Counted from the stretch's first letter, positions 1-9,415 are shown. The stretch is DNA of 48,078 nt from Gracilibacillus sp. YIM 98692 (GCF_010993965.1 NZ_WIXM01000029.1:1-48078); one strand, 5' to 3'. Notes: generated by a model from the letters alone, not told the origin. Made by a program: numbers and translations.

Positions 1-390
1 GCTAGGCACGCGGCACGGCTTCAGCTTCCTCGACAGCTCATTCTTCGCTGTCTGCGGGATCTTCAGCCCGTGCTGTTCCCGCAGGAGTCTACGTATGTTG
101 TCTACGCTGATAGTAATGGTCTAATGTATAAAAGGAGGAAGCCCATTTAATAAATATTTCGTGAACTCCTTCTTTATACAATAGAAAAGCTTTCTAAGCT
201 GCGGAAAAATGCGAGACTCCTGTGGGAAAGGAACAGTCTGAAGACCCCGCAACGAACGGTTTTGGTGAGTGAGGAGGCTGAAGCGTTCCCCACGGAAAGC
301 GAGTGTTTTTCCACAGCGTCGATTAAGCACTCATCGTGAACAGAGTGAGAGGAAAACTGTTCAAAGTTACTGCGTATTATAGCTATTGTG
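1..390. repeat. Dispersed palindromic repeat element, copy R1 (left end cut by window)
   Basis: This is one of four related non-coding elements in the window (others at 13721-14190, 32479-32883, 37531-37856). It has two oppositely oriented arms: a forward core at about 11-94, ending GGAGTCTACGT, and a reverse core at about 211-300 carrying GAGACTCCTGTGG and GAGGAGGCTGAAGCG. Together they could fold into a long cruciform or RNA hairpin. The right tail (AAGCACTCAT, then AGTTACTG near 375) matches the tail of the 13.7-kb copy. Short reading frames inside it are not credible genes. It resembles a MITE or large REP-type element; no transposase is nearby. Confidence 0.75.
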
Positions 391-448
391 CTAGGAGATT
401 TATTTTAAAAAGCGACAATTTTTCATAAAACATCCTGTACACAAAAGT

Positions 449-490
449 AAGCCTGTCCCAAAAGTTTAATTGGACTTTCGGGACAGGCTT
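449..490 (-). terminator. Rho-independent terminator of ilvD
   Basis: A long perfect hairpin pairs AAGCCTGTCCC with GGGACAGGCTT, with an inner AAAGT/ACTTT extension. Read on the minus strand it lies just past the ilvD stop and is followed by the T-rich stretch ACTTTTGTG. It could also work on the plus strand. Confidence 0.8.
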
Positions 491-499
491 CATTATATT

Positions 500-2191
500 T
501 TATAGATCTTTTCGATTTACATAGTCTGTTACAGCACCTTGAGAGGAACAAGATACGTTGTGTGCGTATTTTCCTAATACACCTTTCCTATAAAGCTCTG
601 GTGCTTGCCAGTTTTGACGGCGTTTTTCTAACTCTTCATCTGAAACATCCATGGAAATTTCCTTTTGTTCAGAGTCAATGGTTACCATATCGCCTTCTGC
701 AAGCAAGCCGATTGGTCCGCCAGACTGTGCTTCTGGAGAGATGTGTCCTACTACTAAACCATGAGTACCACCAGAGAAACGGCCATCTGTTAACAAGGCA
801 ACTTTTTCACCTAATCCTTTTCCAACAAGGATGGCTGAAATAGAAAGCATCTCTGGCATACCTGGCCCACCTTTAGGACCTACATAACGAATAACGAGGA
901 CGTCTCCTTCATTAATTTCATTATTCATTACGGCATTTGTCGCCTCTTCTTCTGTATTAAACACTCGAGCAGGGCCAGTATGACGTTTTACTTTCACACC
1001 AGATACTTTTGCAACAGCCCCAGTAGGAGAAAGGTTACCTTTTAACACAACAAGCGGTCCATCAGCACGGTATGGATTATCAAATGGTCGTAATACTTCT
1101 TGCCGTTCTGTTAAGCCTGGTACATCGGCATAGTTTTCAGCAATGGTTTTACCAGTAACGGTTAAGCAATCTCCATGAAGGTAGCCATTTTCTAGCAATA
1201 GTTTCATTACTGCTGGAACACCCCCTACCTTATGTAAGTCTTGCATTACATACTTTCCACTTGGCTTCATATCTGCTAGATGTGGAACTTTGGCTTGCAG
1301 GCGGTTAAAATCATCCATTGTTACGTCTACATTTGCGGCATTAGCAATAGCTAGCAAGTGAAGTACTGCGTTAGTTGAACCTCCTAATGCCATGACTACT
1401 GTAATAGCATTTTCAAATGCTTTTTTTGTTAAGATATCTTTTGGATAAATGCCTAGCTCTAGCAGCTTATATGCAGCTTCCCCTGCTTCACGGCAATCTT
1501 CTGCTTTAGAATCAGACTCTGCTGGGTTAGAAGAGCTTCCTGGTAAACTCATACCTAAAGCTTCTACAGCTGTTGCCATCGTGTTTGCTGTATACATACC
1601 ACCACAAGACCCAGCACCAGGGCATGCAGCACATTCAATGCCATGCATTTCTTCGTCACTAATGTCTCCATTGTTATGCTTTCCAACACCTTCGAAAACC
1701 GAAACAATATCTAGCTTTTCCCCTTTACGGAATCCTGGAGAAATCGTACCACCATACACGAATACTGCCGGCACTTCGGAACGAGCAATAGAAATTAGGC
1801 AACCAGGGATGTTTTTATCGCAACCACCAATAGCAACATATGCGTCCAGATTCTCTGCACCGACTACTGTTTCAATAGAATCTGCAATCACATCACGACT
1901 CGGAAGTGAATAGCGCATACCTGATGTACCCATAGAAATACCGTCGGATACAGTGATCGTGTTAAAAATCATTGGCACACCGCCAGCTTCTTTCGCTCCT
2001 TCTTTCGCACTTTTCGCTAAATCATCGATGTGTACGTTACATGGTGTTACTTCACTCCATGTACTTGCTACCCCAATCATTGGTTTTTTAAAATCTTCAT
2101 CTGTCACCCCAACGGCACGTAACATTGCACGGTTTGGTGCACGTTTGGAATCATCGAAAACATGACTTTTAATACGTAAGTCTTTCCCCAT
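500..2191 (-). CDS. ilvD: Dihydroxy-acid dehydratase
   Basis: IlvD is an iron-sulfur enzyme that dehydrates 2,3-dihydroxy-isovalerate and -methylvalerate to the 2-keto acids, the third common step of valine and isoleucine synthesis. The 563-residue protein matches the family length (about 558) and shows IlvD/Edd signatures: [25 protein letters not shown] with cluster cysteines, and [10 protein letters not shown]. The start chosen is the ATG at 2191, with GGGAGG nine bases upstream; an upstream in-frame start at 2224 adds 11 residues without a better ribosome site. It is monocistronic, with its own terminator at 449-490. Two CodY-like boxes lie at 2244-2276, in keeping with CodY control of branched-chain amino-acid genes in bacilli. 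No other ilv/leu gene is in the window. Confidence 0.96.
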   Translation of the reverse strand: MGKDLRIKSHVFDDSKRAPNRAMLRAVGVTDEDFKKPMIGVASTWSEVTPCNVHIDDLAKSAKEGAKEAGGVPMIFNTITVSDGISMGTSGMRYSLPSRDVIADSIETVVGAENLDAYVAIGGCDKNIPGCLISIARSEVPAVFVYGGTISPGFRKGEKLDIVSVFEGVGKHNNGDISDEEMHGIECAACPGAGSCGGMYTANTMATAVEALGMSLPGSSSNPAESDSKAEDCREAGEAAYKLLELGIYPKDILTKKAFENAITVVMALGGSTNAVLHLLAIANAANVDVTMDDFNRLQAKVPHLADMKPSGKYVMQDLHKVGGVPAVMKLLLENGYLHGDCLTVTGKTIAENYADVPGLTERQEVLRPFDNPYRADGPLVVLKGNLSPTGAVAKVSGVKVKRHTGPARVFNTEEEATNAVMNNEINEGDVLVIRYVGPKGGPGMPEMLSISAILVGKGLGEKVALLTDGRFSGGTHGLVVGHISPEAQSGGPIGLLAEGDMVTIDSEQKEISMDVSDEELEKRRQNWQAPELYRKGVLGKYAHNVSCSSQGAVTDYVNRKDL

Positions 2192-2243
2192 TACCAAATG
2201 CCTCCCTACTATATTTTCTAACAACTATACGCTTATGGTTGTC

Positions 2244-2276
2244 AGATTTCAAAAAATTTATATTTTTCTGTAGATT
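2244..2276 (-). promoter_or_regulatory. Two tandem CodY-like boxes upstream of ilvD
   Basis: Plus-strand ATTTTTCTGTAGATT (2262-2276) and AGATTTCAAAAAATT (2244-2258) each match 12 of 15 positions of the CodY consensus AATTTTCWGAAAATT. They lie 53-85 bases before the ilvD start codon. CodY control is inference; AT-rich DNA gives chance matches, but two adjacent ones before ilvD are suggestive. Confidence 0.45.
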
Positions 2277-2377
2277 TTTAATCGAGAAATCCCTAAAGCT
2301 TACTTCTCAATAATGATATAGTATCATATATTTAGTAATTACGGAATAATGGAACTTACAAATCAAAGGGGAAAAAT

Positions 2378-2920
2378 ATGAAAATTCGAGCAATTTTGAG
2401 TATTATCATAATTCTTACTGTCATTCTCTTCGTTATTTATCAATATATGCTTTATCAAAAATACGCCAGCAGACCCATGCCGACAGCACTTCACTCTAAA
2501 GTAGAGGAAGCCAGTCAACAATTAATCACCAAGGCAGAAGAAACCGGTATAACGGTGGTCATTACTGATGGATTTCGTTCTGTTGATGAGCAAAATTCGA
2601 TTTATGCTCAAGGTAGACAGACAGAGGGAAATATTGTGACTTATGCAAGAGGTGGAGAATCTTATCACAATTATGGATTAGCTATTGATTTTGCCCTCCA
2701 AAACAAACAAGGTGGCATCATTTGGGATCTGCAATACGATGGAAATGAGAATGGAAATAGTGACTGGATGGAAGTCGTGAAAATCGCCAAATCACTCGGT
2801 TTTAAATGGGGAGGAGATTTCACTCGATTTAAAGATTATCCTCACTTGCAAATGGATTTCGGTTTAAGCATCCACGAATTAAAACGCGGTAAAAGGCCTC
2901 GGGACGTCATCGATCTTTAG
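2378..2920 (+). CDS. Membrane-anchored L-Ala-D-Glu / D,D-peptidase (CwlK/VanY-type, peptidase M15)
   Basis: This is a predicted cell-wall peptidase acting outside the membrane. Residues 4-25 form a hydrophobic N-terminal anchor or signal, followed by an M15 zinc peptidase domain with the usual blocks: TDGFRSVDEQ, YAQGR, ESYHNYGLAIDF (first His and Asp zinc ligands), DWMEVVKIAKSLGFKWGG and YPHLQMDFG (last His ligand). The pattern is closest to Bacillus CwlK (M15C), which cuts the L-Ala-gamma-D-Glu bond of stem peptides; a D,D- or L,D-carboxypeptidase role cannot be excluded. The start is an ATG preceded by AAAGGGG. It stands alone, and a repeat element (2932-3090) follows the stop directly. 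Confidence 0.85.
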   Translation: MKIRAILSIIIILTVILFVIYQYMLYQKYASRPMPTALHSKVEEASQQLITKAEETGITVVITDGFRSVDEQNSIYAQGRQTEGNIVTYARGGESYHNYGLAIDFALQNKQGGIIWDLQYDGNENGNSDWMEVVKIAKSLGFKWGGDFTRFKDYPHLQMDFGLSIHELKRGKRPRDVIDL

Positions 2921-2931
2921 AAATTAATCAC

Positions 2932-3090
2932 GATAAAGTGAGACGCAATCAGTGGGTGGTTTTTCCCACTAGTGGTTAGTTGAACCAATTAGGTGTTAGC
3001 GCCCGTTATCCTCCACTTAAACTTCTTTGCTTTTGCTGAACTTTTGAACTGGGGGTTTTACGGACGGTTGGTTATTCACCCTGATAAATA
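2932..3090 (+). repeat. Structured intergenic element A, copy A1
   Basis: This is a full copy of an element also found at 13478-13630 and, with its middle deleted, at 44897-44960. Shared features are GATAAAG at both ends, AGACG..ATCAGT at the left, GTTAG then TAGCG(C/T)C(C/T)GTTAT in the middle, and CTTACGGACG..TTCACC.TGATAAA at the right. Two hairpins are visible: GTGGG (2952-2956) with CCCAC (2965-2969), and CTCCACTT (3011-3018) with AACTGGGG. The right end runs into the last codons of the convergent gene that ends at 3072. Confidence 0.65.
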
Positions 3091-4070
3091 ACCGTACTAT
3101 ATACTTGTACTGGCGCCTTTGGATCAATCGATTGGTGAGCATAATTAACGGCTGTGATTGCTTCTGTATAACCGGAAGCAATTAAGGTTGTTTTTCCTTG
3201 ATAGTTCACAATGTCTCCCGCAGCAAATATACCCTCAACATTCGTTGCCATTCTGCTATCTACTGGCACCCGTCCCTTGTCGGTATGTATACCCCATTTC
3301 TTAAAAGGCGTTTTTTGTAACGTAAGTCCATGAAAAATTAATAATTCATCCGCTACGGCCTGTTGTTTAATATTACCTTCATCTATGAAATCTATATATT
3401 TCAGATGGTCTTCATCCATTTCCACATTATCTAAATAAGCATTTGTAAATACCTTCACATCACTTTTGTATAATAATTCCACATCTTCTTCTTTTGCTTG
3501 ATAAAAGCTTTCCTCAGGATTTATTAATGTTATTTCTTTTGCTACATCTTTCAAATATTTCGCCCAACCTACCCCGATTTTATGATCAGACGAAATGGCT
3601 ACACGTTTCCCCTTATATTTTGCTTGATTCATTAGATTTGTCGGCATTTGATCAACCGACTGATAAAAGGGCTTCTGCTCCCAATCGGATGGCTTTTTAA
3701 TATGAAAAGTCCCTAACGCCGTTGCTATTAATAAGGCTTTAGAATAATGGTTCTTTCCTTCGCTTGTTTGCAGACAAAAATAATCTCTTTCTTTTACGAT
3801 TTCTTCTACCCATTCACCTAACAAAACAGTTGGTTGATGCCGTTTAGCTTGCTCTACCATTTGCTCGACTAATTGTTCTCCAGTTATTACAGGAAATCCC
3901 CCTACATCATAGATCTTTTTTTCAGGGAAAAATTGAGTTACCTTTCCTCCTAGTTCCTGTTGCCCCTCTATCAGTTTTACTTTCATTTCTCGCATGGTTG
4001 CATAATAGGTTGCAAATAACCCTGTTGGTCCTCCCCCAATAACCGTCAGGTCGTATATCTCTTCTTTCAT
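3072..4070 (-). CDS. Ferredoxin-NADP reductase-like flavoprotein (YumC family) with degenerate NADPH site
   Basis: The 332 residues equal the length of B. subtilis YumC, the thioredoxin-reductase-like ferredoxin-NADP(+) reductase. FAD-binding features are intact: GGGPTGL at 12-18, KIYDVGGFP near 52, and GIFAAGDIVNYQGK with LIASGYTEA near the C-terminus. There is no CxxC, so it is not a thioredoxin reductase. The second Rossmann segment is odd: where YumC (from memory) has GGGDSA and then HRRD, this protein has SSDHKIG (160-166) and NPEES (184-188), so the usual NADPH phosphate-binding residues look lost. It lies 18 bases downstream of fni on the same strand, so the two are probably cotranscribed. 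A role in reducing the FMN of Fni, or another redox partner, is inference. Confidence 0.8.
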   Translation of the reverse strand: MKEEIYDLTVIGGGPTGLFATYYATMREMKVKLIEGQQELGGKVTQFFPEKKIYDVGGFPVITGEQLVEQMVEQAKRHQPTVLLGEWVEEIVKERDYFCLQTSEGKNHYSKALLIATALGTFHIKKPSDWEQKPFYQSVDQMPTNLMNQAKYKGKRVAISSDHKIGVGWAKYLKDVAKEITLINPEESFYQAKEEDVELLYKSDVKVFTNAYLDNVEMDEDHLKYIDFIDEGNIKQQAVADELLIFHGLTLQKTPFKKWGIHTDKGRVPVDSRMATNVEGIFAAGDIVNYQGKTTLIASGYTEAITAVNYAHQSIDPKAPVQVYSTVIYQGE

Positions 4071-4088
4071 CTTCTTGCCTCTCCTTCC

Positions 4089-5117
4089 TTACCTTTCAAG
4101 CAGCCGATTTGTTTTTTGTAAAGAAGAAATACGGTCTGCTCCAATACCAAACATCACCATTTTCAACTCTAGTTCCCGAACCTCCATCCATTCCTGTACC
4201 GCTTCCTGAGAATTCATCACTTCTTTTAAAATGGATCTTGCAAAACCGACATGACTTGCGCCTAATGCGATCGATTTAGCTGCATCATGGCCATCATTTA
4301 TACCGCCACTTGCAATAACATGTTGATGTGGTAACGCTTCTTTTACCTCCTTGACACATTCAGACGTCGGATTTCCCCAATTGGCAAAAGCTTCTGCTGC
4401 CTGTTTTTTTACCCGGTCATGTGATCGAAGCTTTTCTACTTGGCTCCATGACGTACCACCTGCACCGGCGACATCAATAAAATCTATCCCAATATTGGTC
4501 AACTGTTTAGCAACAGATGCATCAATGCCAAACCCGACCTCTTTTACACCTACAGGTACTGGTAAATCTCGAGACAATGCTTCGATTTTTCTAAGTAAAT
4601 CAGAGAAGTTGGTATCTCCTTCTGTTTGAATAACCTCTTGAATTGAATTTAAGTGTAACACAAACGCGTCTGCCTCGGTCCATTCCAGTATTTGTTTGCA
4701 CTGTTCCACCGTTATCCCATAATTCAATTGTACAGCACCGATATTTGCTACGATGGGAATCGTAGGTGCATAATGCCTCACTTGGAAGGAAGAACGAAAT
4801 TGTTCACTTTCGATCATTGCTCTAGTAGATCCTAGCGCAAAAATCCACCCATTCTCCTCCGCAGCAGTTGCAAGTGTCCGGTTAATGGACTCGGCGTGCT
4901 TTGCCCCACCCGTCATCGAGCTGATTAAATAAGGTACTTTCAACGTTTTATCAAAAAATGTAGTAGTTAAATCAATGTCTTCAAAGTTTATCTCTGGTAG
5001 TGCATGGTGTTGAAAATAATATTTTTCCAATCCTGTTGTTGTATTTTTTCCTAAAGCTTTTTCCGATAAAGCAAAATCTAGATGCTCTTGCTTTCTTTTA
5101 TGTATGGAACCTGTCAT
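4089..5117 (-). CDS. fni: Type 2 isopentenyl-diphosphate delta-isomerase
   Basis: Fni interconverts isopentenyl and dimethylallyl diphosphate, supplying isoprenoids such as quinone side chains and undecaprenyl carriers. It is an FMN enzyme that needs reduced flavin although the reaction has no net redox change. The 342-residue TIM-barrel protein shows KRKQEHLDFAL at the N-terminus, SSMTGG (FMN binding), NIGAVQL, the HLNSIQE motif with the catalytic Gln and Mg-binding Glu, VGVKEVGFG, and DVAGAGGTSW. The start is the ATG at 5117 with GAGGTGAGCG just upstream; the longer frame to 5171 adds 18 unconserved residues. It is first in a likely two-gene operon with the flavoprotein at 3072-4070. Confidence 0.94.
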   Translation of the reverse strand: MTGSIHKRKQEHLDFALSEKALGKNTTTGLEKYYFQHHALPEINFEDIDLTTTFFDKTLKVPYLISSMTGGAKHAESINRTLATAAEENGWIFALGSTRAMIESEQFRSSFQVRHYAPTIPIVANIGAVQLNYGITVEQCKQILEWTEADAFVLHLNSIQEVIQTEGDTNFSDLLRKIEALSRDLPVPVGVKEVGFGIDASVAKQLTNIGIDFIDVAGAGGTSWSQVEKLRSHDRVKKQAAEAFANWGNPTSECVKEVKEALPHQHVIASGGINDGHDAAKSIALGASHVGFARSILKEVMNSQEAVQEWMEVRELELKMVMFGIGADRISSLQKTNRLLER

Positions 5118-5238
5118 GCGCTCACCTCTTCTTTCTTTATTATATAGTATCGGGATGTTTATACAAACCATGTATAGACAAATAATTTAGTCAGGCGTAA
5201 ACTAATATAAAAAGCTATTTAGGAATGGAGTGCTTATT

Positions 5239-6474
5239 TTGAAGGATACATTAATCGAACGACTCACTCGATATGTCAAAATTAATACACAATCCAATGA
5301 AAATAACGATTCATGCCCATCCACAGAGGGACAATGGGAATTAGCACATCTATTAGTGAAAGAACTAAAAGAAATAGGCATGGAGGACATTACCATAGAT
5401 GATCATTGCTATGTCATGGCCACACTCCCAAGCAATATAGAGGAACAAGTTCCCGTTATCGGACTTCTTGCTCATTTAGATACCGCTACAGATTTCACTG
5501 GGGAAGGAGTGAACCCACAAATTGTTTCAGAATATAATGGCGATTCTATTCCTTTACATACTTCATTGTCTATTACCCTTTCCCCAGAGGAATACCCCGA
5601 CCTGTTAAAGTACAAAGGACATACTTTAATGACCACAGACGGAACCACTTTATTAGGTGCTGATAACAAAGCAGGAATTACTGAGATCTTGACAGCCATG
5701 GAGTATTTCATTCAACACCCTGAGATTCCACATGGTAAAATTCGTATTGCTTTTACCCCTGATGAAGAAATCGGCCGCGGACCGCATCGATTTGACGTCC
5801 AAAAATTCGGTGCTGACTTTGCCTATACCATTGATGGGGGCCCTCTTGGGGAATTACAATATGAAAGTTTTAATGCCGCTGCTGCCAAAATTTCGATAAA
5901 AGGAAATAATGTTCATCCAGGAACAGCGAAGGGGAAAATGATTCACGCAACAAAACTCGCGATTGAAATACAAAAACAACTGCCTCAACATGAAGCGCCA
6001 GAGCATACCGAACATTATGAAGGGTTTTATCATTTGCTATCTTTCGAAGGAGATGTAGAGCAAGCAAAGTTATATTATATTATTCGGGATCATGATCGTG
6101 AGAAGTTTCATCATAAAAAGGAATTCTTAACAACACTAGTAGAACAACAGCAGGACATATACGGGAATGAAAACATAACATTAGAAATGAAAGATCAATA
6201 TTATAATATGGCAGAAAAAATTGAGCCAGTTAAAGAAATCGTCGATATAGCTTATCAGGCCATGCAGGATGTTGATGTGACACCGGTTGTTCAGCCCATT
6301 AGAGGCGGAACAGACGGTTCCCAGCTCTCTTTTATGGGATTGCCAACACCTAATATCTTTACTGGCGGCGAGAATTTCCATGGTAAATACGAATATATAT
6401 CGATAGATAATATGCAAAAATCAGTAGAAACAATTGTACAAATCGCTAAACTATTTTCCAAGCAACGGGCTTAA
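5239..6474 (+). CDS. pepT: Peptidase T (tripeptide aminopeptidase)
   Basis: PepT is a cytosolic di-zinc M20B peptidase that removes the N-terminal residue from tripeptides. The 411-residue length matches the B. subtilis enzyme (410). Motifs seen are [10 protein letters not shown] (first metal His and Asp), [26 protein letters not shown] (catalytic Glu and metal Glu), [11 protein letters not shown] and [12 protein letters not shown]. The TTG at 5239 is preferred over a GTG at 5230 because GGAG lies eight bases upstream and the resulting start (MKDTLIERL) matches PepT N-termini. It is a single gene facing fni divergently, with a terminator at 6581-6618. Confidence 0.94.
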   Translation: MKDTLIERLTRYVKINTQSNENNDSCPSTEGQWELAHLLVKELKEIGMEDITIDDHCYVMATLPSNIEEQVPVIGLLAHLDTATDFTGEGVNPQIVSEYNGDSIPLHTSLSITLSPEEYPDLLKYKGHTLMTTDGTTLLGADNKAGITEILTAMEYFIQHPEIPHGKIRIAFTPDEEIGRGPHRFDVQKFGADFAYTIDGGPLGELQYESFNAAAAKISIKGNNVHPGTAKGKMIHATKLAIEIQKQLPQHEAPEHTEHYEGFYHLLSFEGDVEQAKLYYIIRDHDREKFHHKKEFLTTLVEQQQDIYGNENITLEMKDQYYNMAEKIEPVKEIVDIAYQAMQDVDVTPVVQPIRGGTDGSQLSFMGLPTPNIFTGGENFHGKYEYISIDNMQKSVETIVQIAKLFSKQRA

Positions 6475-6580
6475 CGTTCGTTGTTTTTCTCATTGGAACA
6501 GGTATTTTAATTACGGAGATAACATCAACAGCTAGCAATTATGATTTCAAGCCAAAAAAAGCCGCTTAATAGCAAAAATT

Positions 6581-6618
6581 GAGGCTGTTCAAAAAAATTT
6601 TGATCAGCTCCATTTTTT
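6581..6618 (+). terminator. Terminator of pepT
   Basis: An imperfect hairpin pairs GAGGCTGTTCAAAA with TTTTGATCAGCTC and is followed by ATTTTTTG on the plus strand, about 105 bases after the pepT stop. Confidence 0.65.
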
Positions 6619-6720
6619 GTTGTATTTATTTGGAAATCACTTCTGCGTAAGTCTGTTTTTATGGTTTATAGCGTGTTAAAATATAGAGTGTATTTTTTTA
6701 TTTGGGGAGGCGTTTTTTTC

Positions 6721-7626
6721 ATGAGCTCTTTACATAAACCACTAGGATTTGGTGGTATATTGGACCAGACCTTTACCATCATCAAATCACATTTTAAACC
6801 TTTATTTCTTATCTCCTTTTTGATCTCAGTTCCTATCTATTTAATTCATGCCATTATCCTTGCGCTGGATGGTAAGAACTTATTAATTGGTGCACAACCA
6901 GCACAAAACTTTTTCAATCAAATAACCAATAATATTGACTCCTTTACACAAACAACTTGGGTAGAAGATATCTCTGGATTTGTTTCCTTTATTCTTATCC
7001 TTTTTGCAACACCTTTAATTGCTGGAGCTACCATACATGGTATTCAAAAGGTTAGATCAGGAGAAACTTTTACCGCAAAGGAAATGATTAAAATGGCAAT
7101 GCCTCGTTATTGGCCAATGTTTTGGAGTTTATTGTTAATTTCCTTAATTGTGATGGGTATTGTATTCATTCCTATTTTCCTTATTGGTATCACGATTGCC
7201 ATTTTAGCTGTAGCGGAACCAGTTATCGCTATTATAGCGGGAATTCTTATCTCACTTGGAACATTCATTGGTTCCGGACTATTATTGTCAAGGTGGAGTC
7301 TTTTCTTACCATGCGTGTTGTTTGATAAAGTAGCACCTGGGCTTTCTAAGAGCTGGAGATTAACGAAAAAACAAACATGGAAATTTTTTGGCCTTTTTAT
7401 TTTATTATTTATTATTACTAGTATTATAAGCTCTGTCTTACAAATACCGCTTGTATTTCTAGGGAATAGTATAGTCTCTCAATTCTTAACTAATGTCATT
7501 TCTATGGTTACAAATATTGTCCTGCTTGTTGGTTATGCTGTCATGTATTTCGATGCTAGCTTAAGATATGATGCAACAGACTTGAAAGAAATGATTCAAG
7601 ATTATGATACAACAGAACAGCCATAA
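6721..7626 (+). CDS. Multi-pass membrane protein, first gene of MoxR/DUF58 cluster
   Basis: This integral membrane protein of 301 residues has about six hydrophobic segments (around 30-50, 95-115, 135-165, 170-200, 235-260, 265-285). It resembles the DUF975/GDPD-membrane-domain style proteins that sit at the head of MoxR-DUF58 gene clusters in bacilli. No catalytic motif is visible. The ATG at 6721 is chosen because GGGGAGG lies ten bases upstream; the frame extends 20 codons further without a ribosome site. Twelve bases separate it from the next gene, so it is the first member of a five-gene operon (6721-11646). Its function is unknown; a membrane partner of the MoxR/DUF58 machinery is inference. 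Confidence 0.75.
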   Translation: MSSLHKPLGFGGILDQTFTIIKSHFKPLFLISFLISVPIYLIHAIILALDGKNLLIGAQPAQNFFNQITNNIDSFTQTTWVEDISGFVSFILILFATPLIAGATIHGIQKVRSGETFTAKEMIKMAMPRYWPMFWSLLLISLIVMGIVFIPIFLIGITIAILAVAEPVIAIIAGILISLGTFIGSGLLLSRWSLFLPCVLFDKVAPGLSKSWRLTKKQTWKFFGLFILLFIITSIISSVLQIPLVFLGNSIVSQFLTNVISMVTNIVLLVGYAVMYFDASLRYDATDLKEMIQDYDTTEQP

Positions 7627-7638
7627 AGGGGGCTCTAT

Positions 7639-8292
7639 ATGGCCAGACATGAACAAGCTAAGGAAACAATAGAAAACATTCTTGAACAACATGAGTATCA
7701 AATCTATTACGAGGATCACCGAAGCTTTTTAAAAAAAGTATGGGATAAACTGACAACATGGGTTGGTGATTGGTTAAAAGAGTGGTTTGCTTCTTTTGAA
7801 CCAGATTCCACTGCTAGTAATGTTATCGTATCTCTCATCATCTTTACTCTGCTTGTTTCGATTATAGTTGGAGCTTTTTTAATCATCAATAAAATGATAC
7901 AGAATAAAAGATTAGGCAAAAGAAAGCCTTTCCGTACACAAGATATAGAGTGGCAATATCATGAACATTTGTATGAGGTAGAACGCCAAGAAAAAAACGA
8001 GAACTACCCATTAGCGACAAGACACTTATTTTTAGCGTTATTACTACTTCTTCATGATAAAGGCTGGCTCGAAAAAAAGAATTGGAAGACGAACTGGGAT
8101 TATGATAAAGAACTAAGGCAATCTGACCATTACCTAGCAGATAAATTTTATCAAACGGCACTGTATTTTGAACAGATCACCTATGGGGAACAAGCCGCTT
8201 ACTTAGAGGAGTATCAAGTGTACAAAACGAAAGTGTTACAGTGGATCAAACAACTAGAGCCGGATAGGAAACAGAAAGAAGCAGGTGAATAA
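7639..8292 (+). CDS. DUF4129 domain membrane protein
   Basis: A 217-residue protein with one central membrane segment (about 56-80, VIVSLIIFTLLVSIIVGAFL) between a basic N-terminal region and a soluble C-terminal domain. The C-terminal region, NYPLATRHLFLALLLLLHDKGW followed by KTNWDYDKEL and a YGE..A.LEEY stretch, fits DUF4129, a domain typically encoded next to MoxR, DUF58 and transglutaminase genes. The ATG follows GGGGG, and its stop lies one base before the next start. Biochemical function is not known; it probably forms a membrane complex with its operon neighbours. Confidence 0.78.
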   Translation: MARHEQAKETIENILEQHEYQIYYEDHRSFLKKVWDKLTTWVGDWLKEWFASFEPDSTASNVIVSLIIFTLLVSIIVGAFLIINKMIQNKRLGKRKPFRTQDIEWQYHEHLYEVERQEKNENYPLATRHLFLALLLLLHDKGWLEKKNWKTNWDYDKELRQSDHYLADKFYQTALYFEQITYGEQAAYLEEYQVYKTKVLQWIKQLEPDRKQKEAGE

Positions 8293-8293
8293 C

Positions 8294-9415
8294 ATGTTGC
8301 ATCGATCGTCCAATAAAATAGGGATTGCTTTTGTGCTCATACTAGTCGCCGTCAGCTATTTTTCAACAAGTCAGACACCAGAGGAATACCCTGCCTATTT
8401 AAGTGCATCTCCTTCTCCAACAGGTACGAAAGCTTTTTATACTTATTTAGACAAAGAATATCAAGTAACAAAAGAAACAAGCTTACCTTCTGACATTACG
8501 GAAAAACAAAACACCATTCGCTTGTTACTGAATCCACCTCTCTTTACTGATCAGTCTATTCAAAAATCGTACATAGATTATATGAAGGACGGGAATACAC
8601 TTGCCATATGGAAAAACAATCCTGATGGCTTGTTTAATATACAAAGTGATTATGTAGAAGAATTAGTTAATATCGACCAAACAACAGTTGAAACGGACAG
8701 CTCTTCTTACCAAGCATTATCCAGTATACCTGTTCGTATCCAAATGGAAAACGAAGATCATGTACTCTTGAAAGATGAATACGGTCCTATTGCTATAGAA
8801 AGATCAATAGGTGATGGAAAGCTTATCGTTGCATTAGAGCCTGACTGGTTAACGAACGATTGGATTACAAAAGAAGGTCATGTAGCGCTTATTTTTAACA
8901 CTCTTCCGTTAGATCATGAAAAGCATATCATTTTTGATGAGTATAGTTATTATACACAAGAAGGTTTACAGGCCCAATTTAACCTTTACCCGAACTGGGC
9001 TTATGTCTTATTGTTTGAAGGAATCTTACTTACTATCTTGTGGTTGTGGTACAGCGGGAAAAGGTTCGGAGCCATTATTCAACCACGTGATGAAATGGTC
9101 CGGTTCAGTGATGAACGTTTAAAGGCCTTATCTAACTGGTATTTAAAAGGTAAAAACTATCATGCATCCATCCAATATCAAGCGGATTACTTGAAAGATA
9201 GAATAAAAGAACAGTACGGGATTCCTTATCATAAAAGCTGGATCGAAAGATTGTCAGCAATTGAGAATAAAGTGACATCCTCTAACCATGAATTACGTCA
9301 AGTAGCAGAGGAATTGGAAACTTTACTTCATCGTGATTCGTTATTGAAACAGGAGTATCTAATATGGTCTAAAAGATTAGACAGATTACAGAAAGAGGTG
9401 GAAAGCCATGAATGA
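8294..9415 (+). CDS. DUF4350 domain membrane protein
   Basis: A 373-residue protein with an N-terminal membrane segment (IGIAFVLILVAVSYFSTS, about 8-25), an extracytoplasmic DUF4350-like domain (about 35-230, including SPTGTKAFYTYLDKE and a GDGKLIVALEPDWLTND block like a ThuA/GATase fold), a second membrane segment (about 240-260) and a cytoplasmic charged C-terminus rich in KDRIKEQYG and LEKE repeats. DUF4350 genes normally sit between DUF4129 and MoxR genes, as here. The ATG at 8294 is preceded by AGGTGA; an in-frame GTG nine bases upstream is possible. The stop overlaps the moxR start by eight bases, which implies translational coupling. Confidence 0.78.
   Translation: MLHRSSNKIGIAFVLILVAVSYFSTSQTPEEYPAYLSASPSPTGTKAFYTYLDKEYQVTKETSLPSDITEKQNTIRLLLNPPLFTDQSIQKSYIDYMKDGNTLAIWKNNPDGLFNIQSDYVEELVNIDQTTVETDSSSYQALSSIPVRIQMENEDHVLLKDEYGPIAIERSIGDGKLIVALEPDWLTNDWITKEGHVALIFNTLPLDHEKHIIFDEYSYYTQEGLQAQFNLYPNWAYVLLFEGILLTILWLWYSGKRFGAIIQPRDEMVRFSDERLKALSNWYLKGKNYHASIQYQADYLKDRIKEQYGIPYHKSWIERLSAIENKVTSSNHELRQVAEELETLLHRDSLLKQEYLIWSKRLDRLQKEVESHE

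Noticed and set aside
121-330. 69-aa minus-strand frame at the left edge
   Set aside because: It falls in repeat R1, has no ribosome site and no recognisable protein features.
1449-1913. 154-aa plus-strand frame
   Set aside because: It is antisense to the well-supported ilvD gene.
2192-2377. T-box leader for ilvD
   Set aside because: No AGGGTGGNACCGCG-type block is present between the start codon and the divergent gene.
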